In this document: piece after piece, positions 57,760 through 64,000 of the stretch
Layout of the letters: every line of letters starts with the position of its first letter
Position numbering within the stretch: position 1 is the first letter of the stretch
From: Flaccisagitta enflata
Taxonomy: Eukaryota > Chaetognatha > Sagittoidea > Aphragmophora
Length of the DNA stretch: 64,000 nucleotides
Direction: 5' to 3'
Assembly (NCBI GenBank): GCA_965153355.1
Contig: OZ231128.1
Coordinates: 31,062,001 to 31,126,000, forward strand
Translations under genes and position numbers: made by a program
The notes under the pieces: generated by a model
Seen by the model: the letters and a program-made list of their open reading frames with translations, nothing else
What the model was told of the DNA's origin: nothing
Databases searched by the model: none

Positions 57760-60700
57760 ATGTCGATGACCAATGGCAAGAAAAAGAATGGAATACCGTT
57801 GGAGGTGAGATGGGGTAATCAAAGGCAGTTCATAGTTACTTCTTTTGTTGACTCGGGTGAAACAGGGAGCCATGTAGAGGAGGGGAAGAGTGAAAGGGGT
57901 GCTGAGGAGCAGATACAGCTGATAAGGCGAAAGAGGAGCAGGGACAAGGGGCATGGGGAGCAGGGTAATAGGAAATAAGAAGTAATCACATGTGCAGGCG
58001 TGATTTTAGAGCGAGCCCGCGTGCCCAATGCTCTGTTTTGCTGTTGGGCTCTCCTGTTGCGGAGGGGCCTATGACCTATGATTCCATGCCGGACAATTGC
58101 AGGGTCTTGAAGACCTGATTTGGGGTCCAAGGGGCCTGATTTGAGGTCTGAGATGCACGATTTGAGGTCTTGTGGGACTCAAATTATGGCAGGGTTTGAG
58201 AAGCTTGTTTTGGGGGTTTGGAGGCCTGATTTTAGAGCTCAAAGACCTGAAAGGCCTGATTTAGGATCTTAGAGGCCTATTTTGAGGTCTAGAAAGCCTG
58301 ACTGGTGGTGGAAAATACCTGATTTGTGGTCTGAAAAGGCCTGATTTTGGATCTGAGAGCGCTGATTTGGGATTTGAAAAGCCTGACTTATGGTCGGAAA
58401 GTCTTATGATATATGGAAAGACTGATTTGGGGTCTGAAAAGTTAAATTTGGGGTCTGAACAGGTCGCCCAAGGGCAATATGTGGTCAGCGATACCCGATG
58501 CCCTGCTTTTCATGATTGTGAATTGGAGTGAGAGGAAGCAGGGCAGTGGCCCCAAAGGAGACAAAGTCCTGTAGAACACAGAGGGACTTTTGATTGTCCC
58601 GGTGTCCATCTGTCCATCCATCCGTCCCTCTCTTTCAGGCCCTCTCAGGCCTTAAATCTGCCCTCTCAGGCCTTGAATCTGAGAGAGCAGATTCAAGGCT
58701 TGAGGACAGATTTCAGGCCTGAGAGGGCGATTTCAGGCCTGAACAGGTCGCCCAAGGGTAATATACTAATTTGTGGTCAGCGATACCCGTTGCCCTGCTT
58801 TGCATGATTGTGAATTGGGAGGAGAGGACATAGGGGACTATTGTTGCCCGTCCGTCATTCCATCATTGTTTCTTTAGGCTCCTTCAGTTTAAATTTGCCT
58901 TCCAGGCCTGAAATTCTATCCTCAGGCCTTGAATCTGAGAGGGCTGATTTCAGGCCTGAGGAGAACATCAGATCAGGCCTGAGGAGGCTGATTTTAGGCT
59001 CACAGGTGGCTCAATGTTATTGGTCAGCGATACCATGCCCTGCTTTTTTGAGTGATTGAGAATTGGAGTGAGGGGAAGCAGGGTGCGCTCAAGATGGACT
59101 AAGTCCTGTGAACACAGGGGACTTTCGTTGTCCTCACCTGGATGATGCTATAGAGGCTGACTGATTAGCACCTAAATTGAGGTCAAAGAAGGTCTGATAT
59201 AAAGCCCAGAATGCTGATGAAGCTGAGGGGCTAACTGAGGCTGGAGAGAGCTGATTAAGGCTAAAGGCCATGAGGACTGATTTGAAGCCTGGGAGTCAAT
59301 AAATGGGTTTAGATGGCTGATTTGAGGCCTGAGAGGCCTAATTTGAGGCATGGGAGGCCATTGATCAGATAACTGGGACTATTCCAGAAACAGACTAGAA
59401 ATCATATCAGACTGAAAATCGAGAGTCAACAAAAAGCCTATATTAATTCATACCCAAGAAACAGATCTGAAACCCAGAAAATGACTGCAACTGAGAAATG
59501 ACTGGAGTCTCTTGTAATGACTGATCGATAACCTAATAAACAAGATCAATATAATGATTTGACAAACAAAAAGTCTTCTGTGTCTATGACTCGTCTTTAA
59601 ATGCCAATCAAAAATAAACCAAACTGAAAAGGCAGACTTAACTGAAACTGGGAATCAAACAAAGAATATATAACACGACTTAGTAAACATATTCCTCAAA
59701 GCCATATGACTTTGTCCTTCACACGTCACTCAAAGATTCAAGGCCTGAGAGGGCAGATTTCAGGCTTGAGAGGATAGATTTCAGGCCTGAGAGGATAGAT
59801 TTCAGGCCTGAGAGGGTAGACATCAGGCCCAAGAGGGCAGATTTCAGGCCTTTGAGGGCCTGGGGGGACAAATAGACAGATGGACAGATGAACCCCTGTG
59901 TTCTACAGTCTTTGTGCCCTTTGGGGCCGCTGGCCTGATTAGGGGTCTGAGAGGCATAATCTGATGTCTGAAAGGCCTGATTTGGAGTCTGAGAGGCCTG
60001 ATTTGGAGTCTGAGAGACCAATGTATTAATATTTAAAGAGGCCTGGTTAGAGGCTTTGTAAGGGGAGACAAATGGACAAAAATTGGAGAAAATCGCCCAA
60101 TGTGGAATCATAGGTCATCAGTCTCTCCGGGGCCGCTGCCTATTAAGGATTTTTCAGTCGCTTTAAAATCTATTGAATCTGCCCCATAAAACCATTGCAG
60201 AGCGAAGACGACATAAGCATGTCTTCCGATTCGGATGCGGAAGCACCTGCCGCGGCTCCCAAGCCGGCGGCGTCCAGCAAGAATGCTAAAAGGCTGTCCG
60301 TCGAAAGGATCTATCAGAAGAAGTCGCAGTTAGAACACATTCTTTTGAGGTAAAAATGATGGAGTTTGCCGTAGTTGCGTTTTTTCATGGGCCAGTTTGG
60401 ACTGTATTCTGGACAAATGAAGGTGGCGGACGTTGGTTGGTCATGAGAAAGAATCTCATGTGTCGTATGAGTTGTATTGATTGAACTTTATTGTTGACAA
60501 AGAGATCGCTCGGATCTAAATTATGTCATGCTCTCTTAGCAGATATGACTTCCGCACTCCGGGGGAAAAAAGTACATGATGTAGTTGTGGCCAGGGTGGC
60601 AGAAAATTCTATAGGTCCGAGAAACGCTTTTTTTCCAATGCTATAAGTCCGACTTTTGAAGTTTCTCTCAAATAGTCAAATATCAATATTTTTTTCATTC

Positions 60701-61098
60701 TTACCTGTGAAGAAGCATTACAAAGACAACAAGGGGCTTAATAGCGTTTAATAGGTGAGGTTAAGTAGATAGAATAAAACTAAAACATAAAAATTCAACA
60801 ATAAAAAAATGTTAGACTCATATGGATACATTGAGCCTTGTCATTCGAATAAATTGATTTGAATTTTAAGTCATTTCATTCAATACAATTTCATTCAATA
60901 AATTGTTGTCGACTCGAGAAGAAAAAAGCAGAAATCAGATGATTTAGCCTCAGAAACAAGAGACGAAACAACGGTTGACTGTAATTTTCCAACTTGATCT
61001 GCACTCAAAAAATGCCATCCCATGGGCCACATTTCATTCAACACTCTCTTACGCCGTTCTGGCATGGTAAAAGACAAAAGTCACTTTCACCCTTGAGT

Positions 61099-61141
<43 letters not shown>

Positions 61142-62707
61142 CTCTTTCTCTCTTTCTCTCTTTCTTTCTTTCATTCTTTCATTCTTTCTTTCATTCTCTT
61201 TTTCCTTCTTTCCCCGCCCCCTTTTTTCCTCAATTTTTTCTTCCTCAAATCTATAAGTCCGACTCTTGATCTATAGATCCTAGGAACGACGTTCCCGGCG
61301 TTCCCCTATTTCTGCCACCCTGGTTGTGGCATAATCTATTTGGGCCGCAAATTTTATTTATCCATATGGATTAGTTATGTTTTGGTGGTACACTGCTGAA
61401 CTGATATTGAGCCTTTTTTTCCTCTTTAGACCTGATTCATACATCGGTAGTGTTGAAACTGTGACTGAGAAGCAATGGGTCTACGACGATACTACGGAGT
61501 CCATGGTACAGGTATGACTCGTCTCTCGATGGTCTTATGCAATGTAGAAATGTGCAAGTCATGCGTTGAGTAAAGAAAATGACGAAGATACAAAAAAATG
61601 ATAGACGGTGGCGTTAGTACTACGTTTTCAGTATTATAAAAAAATGAATTTTAAGTATAATCCGAATTGAAAAAACTTTAAGCTTATCATAAAATCGGGT
61701 TCAAATGTGATTTCTGAGTATTACCGCCCCTGTCCTGCCACATTACAGTCCGGCCAACTCATATACTCACACTGCCCAAATGAATTACTGCCCCGCCCCA
61801 CCCGCAGGCGACTACTTATTGACCCTGTACCCGACCTTGTTTTGTAACAAGTTGATAATTTTTCAGAAATCTGCATAGTTCTGCATACCGTCCAGAACAA
61901 AATTATGAACGCAAAATGAGAATTGGATTGATCAAAAAATATGAAAGATTTTTAAGTGTATCATCCAAGACAAGACTTTAATCAAATTGTCTTTGAAATT
62001 TATATCATTAACTAAATTGCAAATGAAAAGAATAATGAAAATATTTAAAAAAGATAATAATAATAATGAAAATAATATGAAAATAATAATGAAAATGATA
62101 ATGAAAATATTTAAAAAAGATTAGTCAAACGAATAATCATTTTGCGGACAAGCTTCAGTTCTTGCTAATATTTGATTAAAGATTTGGTCCCGCAACATCC
62201 GATATCGCAGGGGATCATTTTTTTTGTCTCATGAATGCAGTTAAGAAATATTGACTGATTGAAAGATTGAATGATGGAACAGGACGCAAAACGCAAACGA
62301 TGGAACTCATGGAAGTCAAAATACCTGAGAAGACAATGAAGAATCTGCATACTACAGTTGTTTTTCCTTCCCTCCAGCGGGAAATCACCTACGTTCCCGG
62401 TCTGTACAAGATATTCGATGAAATTCTGGTCAATGCGGCGGACAACAAAGTCCGCGACCCAAACATGAGCTGTATCAAGGTCACCATCAATTCCGAGTCC
62501 AACGAGATCAAAGTATGGAACAACGGCAAAGGCATCCCGGTCGTCGAACACAAGGATGAAAATGTGAGTCGAGTTCAGATTGCCTCATTTTTAATTTTAG
62601 ACGCGTTCTCGCATCTCTATAAGAGGAATGGTCTGTCCGACGGTTTTTCCGTCGGCATATGGCATTCTTTTATTTGCGTAAAATCAAGCAGGATATCACT
62701 TGTCAGT

Positions 62708-62746
<39 letters not shown>

Positions 62747-63833
62747 GTCTTTCTGTCTTTCTTTCTTTCTTTCTTTCTTTTTGTCTTTCTGTCTTTCTGT
62801 CTTTCTGTCTTACTGTCTTTCTGTCTTTCTGTCTTACTGTCTTTCTGTCTTACTGTCTTTCTTTCTGTCTTTCTGTCTTTCTTTCTTTCTGTCTTTCTTT
62901 CTTTGTCTGTCTTTCTTTCTTTCTGTCTTTCTTTCTTTCTGTCTTTCTTTCTTCCTGTCTTTCTTTCTTCCTGTCTTTCTTTCTTTCTGTCTTTCTCTCT
63001 GTCTTTCTTTCTGTCTTTCTTTGTGTTTCTTTCTGTCTTTCTTTCTGTCTTTTTTCTTTCGAAGAAAGCAGAACGGCTTTAGGTCGAATTTCGGTCTTTT
63101 GAAACTTCTTCCAATTTTTCCATCTACTCGTCAAATGCTCTTTGAGACATTCGCATCGGTGGTAGGTTTGTTTGGTGATAGGTAATTGCTGTTCTGATGA
63201 TTCCTTCTATTTCAACTCTATAAACAGATGTTTGTTCCGACGATGATTTTCGGCCATCTGCTTACGTCGAGCAATTACAACGACGAGGAGGAAAAAGTTA
63301 CCGGCGGTCGAAATGGTTACGGTGCCAAACTGGCAAACATCTTCAGTACCAAGTTCACCGTCGAAACTCAATGCAAAGAACAAGGTGGCAAATTCTTCAG
63401 GCAGTCTTGGTCGGATAACATGACTAAAGCGCAACAGCCCAAAACCAGCGATTACAAGGGTAAGTGATCTTCGATGGCAGAATGAACAAATTTCATTTCT
63501 GAATAAATCTTGCGAATGGTAATTTATCATGTCCTACTTGAATGTCTACAAGCATTAAAAGCGCGTGAACGATATTCTGCTTGATATTCTCGATAGTAAT
63601 CTCCTGATTATAATTAATAATCTCCTGATTATAAAATTTGCCGAATTTCAACGTTAGGTAAAGAAGATTACACTTGCATCTCGTTTTCACCGGATTTGCC
63701 CAAGTTCAAAATGGCTTCTCTTGACGCCGATACCGTGGCACTCCTTTCCCGGCGCGCCTACGATATCGCCGGAACCACGCCTGGACTCACAGTATTCCTG
63801 AATGGCAAAAGAATTCCCCTCAAGACGTTCAAG
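57760..63833 (+). CDS. TOP2: DNA topoisomerase II, N-terminal ATPase region (3' part outside window)
   Basis: Exons: 57760-57804 (putative), 60201-60349, 61430-61511, 62378-62563, 63228-63459, 63658-63833; 290 codons, continuing past the edge. Top2 passes one DNA duplex through a transient ATP-gated break in another. The sequence shows KRLSVERIYQKKSQLEHILL and RPDSYIGSVE, then the GHKL ATPase motifs: NAADNK (111-116), WNNGKGIPVVEH (139-150), LLTSSNY (165-171) and GGRNGYGAKLANIFST (180-195). DYTCISFSPDLPKFKM and LNGKRIPLKTFK follow. All junctions are in phase. The first exon (MSMTNGKKKNGIPLE) is inferred from phase 0 to SEDDISMSS; otherwise translation would start at the in-frame ATG at 60219. 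Introns carry a minisatellite-rich 2.4 kb tract, a hAT-like insertion and a long TTTC array. Identity is certain. Confidence 0.95.
58080..60145. repeat. Degenerate GAGGCCTGATTTGAGGTCT minisatellite with foldback-family end modules (TOP2 intron 1)
   Basis: From 58105 to 58455 and 59150-59360, units close to GGCCTGATTTGGGGTCTGAG repeat with decay. End modules (CGCCCAAGGGCAATATGTGG, CAGCGATACC, TGCCCTGCTTTGCATGATTG) occur at 58466, 58750 and 59020. Shorter TTCAGGCCTGAGAGGGCAGA arrays lie at 58635-58740 and 59738-59850. Closing modules GTGTTCTACAG (59897) and CCGGGGCCGCTGCC (60127) follow. Several truncated foldback elements appear to have accumulated in one intron. Confidence 0.7.
60592..61322. 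mobile_element. hAT-like element with perfect 8-bp target duplication (TOP2 intron 2)
   Basis: Ends CAGGGTGGCAGAAAATTC and, reverse-complemented, CAGGGTGGCAGAAATAGG. GTTGTGGC flanks both sides (60584-60591 and 61323-61330). TATAAGTCCGACT lies near both ends, matching the sister element at 2511-3003. A TTTC microsatellite (61097-61195) sits inside. There is no transposase. Confidence 0.88.
61720..61850 (+). mobile_element. 3' part of a HINE-like element
   Basis: GCCCCGCCCCACCCGCAGGCG then ACTACTTATTGACCCTG and GTACCCGACCTTGTTTTG; the hairpin end is not present. A separate 5' fragment (TTTTAGACGCGTTCTCGCAT, CTCTATAAGAGG) is at 62596-62650. Confidence 0.55.
62706..63062. repeat. (TTTC)n / (TGTCTTTC)n array in TOP2 intron 4
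   Basis: About 350 bp of TTTC units with frequent TGTC variants, strongly pyrimidine on the coding strand. It lies 165 bp before exon 63228-63459. Its long frames (FLSFFLS) are artefacts. Confidence 0.95.
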
Positions 63834-64000
63834 GTAAGGAAAGAAAGAGGGCACATAAGACGATTCCAAGTTTCCAACTGATAACAAATATTTTATTCTT
63901 CAATAAGCTGTAAACTATTAACTATGCTGTCAAAATTACAATTTGATTAAATATAGTGTTTCAGAGCGTGTTTATTGCTTTCCATTTCCTTTTTCGGCGA

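Noticed and set aside
62267-62377. Extension of the TOP2 exon upstream (MNDGTGRKTQTMELM)
   Set aside because: A clear acceptor (CTTCCCTCCAG) precedes REITYVPG, and joining there continues the family alignment; the upstream frame is intron.
62659-63185. FLSFFLS frames in TOP2 intron 4
   Set aside because: Products of a TTTC/TGTC array; the real TOP2 exons lie on either side with conserved motifs.

Overview
This is a eukaryotic (animal) genomic window. It is intron-rich, with canonical GT/AG junctions, animal-specific gene families, CAG/CAA polyglutamine tracts, very abundant microsatellites and dense non-autonomous transposons. The gene set (ENOX, a very large Dbf4/Chiffon-type protein, an HMG20-like HMG-box protein, DNA topoisomerase II) fits an invertebrate metazoan. 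I cannot name the species from the sequence. All gene models were built by hand by joining exons whose splice phases agree; none has transcript support.

Layout, left to right. (1) 401-8115, minus: an ENOX-family gene (N-terminal Gly/Met/Gln-rich region, RRM, coiled-coil region), 8 exons, C-terminus outside the window. (2) 8116-15203: a repeat-rich spacer between ENOX and DBF4, which are transcribed away from each other. It ends in a candidate DBF4 promoter with a duplicated E2F-like element. (3) 15204-30443, plus: DBF4, the Cdc7 kinase activator, 10 exons that join in frame to 2,930 codons. The N, M and C motifs sit in the first 456 residues and about 2,470 residues follow, including a previously unseen (to me) sevenfold W-x-Y / IGDLNVRTSRRS repeat. 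(4) 32092-34645, plus: an unrecognised 314-residue protein in 3 exons. (5) 35038-42096, minus: an HMG-box plus U1-type zinc finger plus coiled-coil protein resembling HMG20A/B. A likely extra 5' exon lies at 56369-56530. It is tail-to-tail with gene 4, about 390 bp apart. (6) 43-56 kb: mostly repeats, with a few candidate plus-strand exons, one of them cysteine-rich. (7) 57760-63833, plus: the N-terminal ATPase portion of DNA topoisomerase II, running off the right edge. Its first exon would be divergent from the putative first exon of gene 5.

Three genes concern chromosome biology (DBF4, HMG20-like, TOP2), but nothing in the sequence links them functionally beyond being neighbours.

The other main content is transposon-derived. 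One short element (AGTTGCGGAC...GTCCGCAACTGG...GGCCTTGTTT) is present about 20 times on both strands. Its two complementary ends differ between copies but change together, and its structure (subterminal inverted repeats, one-end hairpin, internal tetranucleotide array) resembles HINE/DINE-1 elements. Other families are: foldback elements whose arms are about 20-bp minisatellites; three hAT-like families, two with clear 8-bp target duplications; TA-flanked MITEs; a TTAA-flanked piggyBac-like element; and a palindromic element with a 9-bp duplication. Several insertions are nested, so their order can be read directly.
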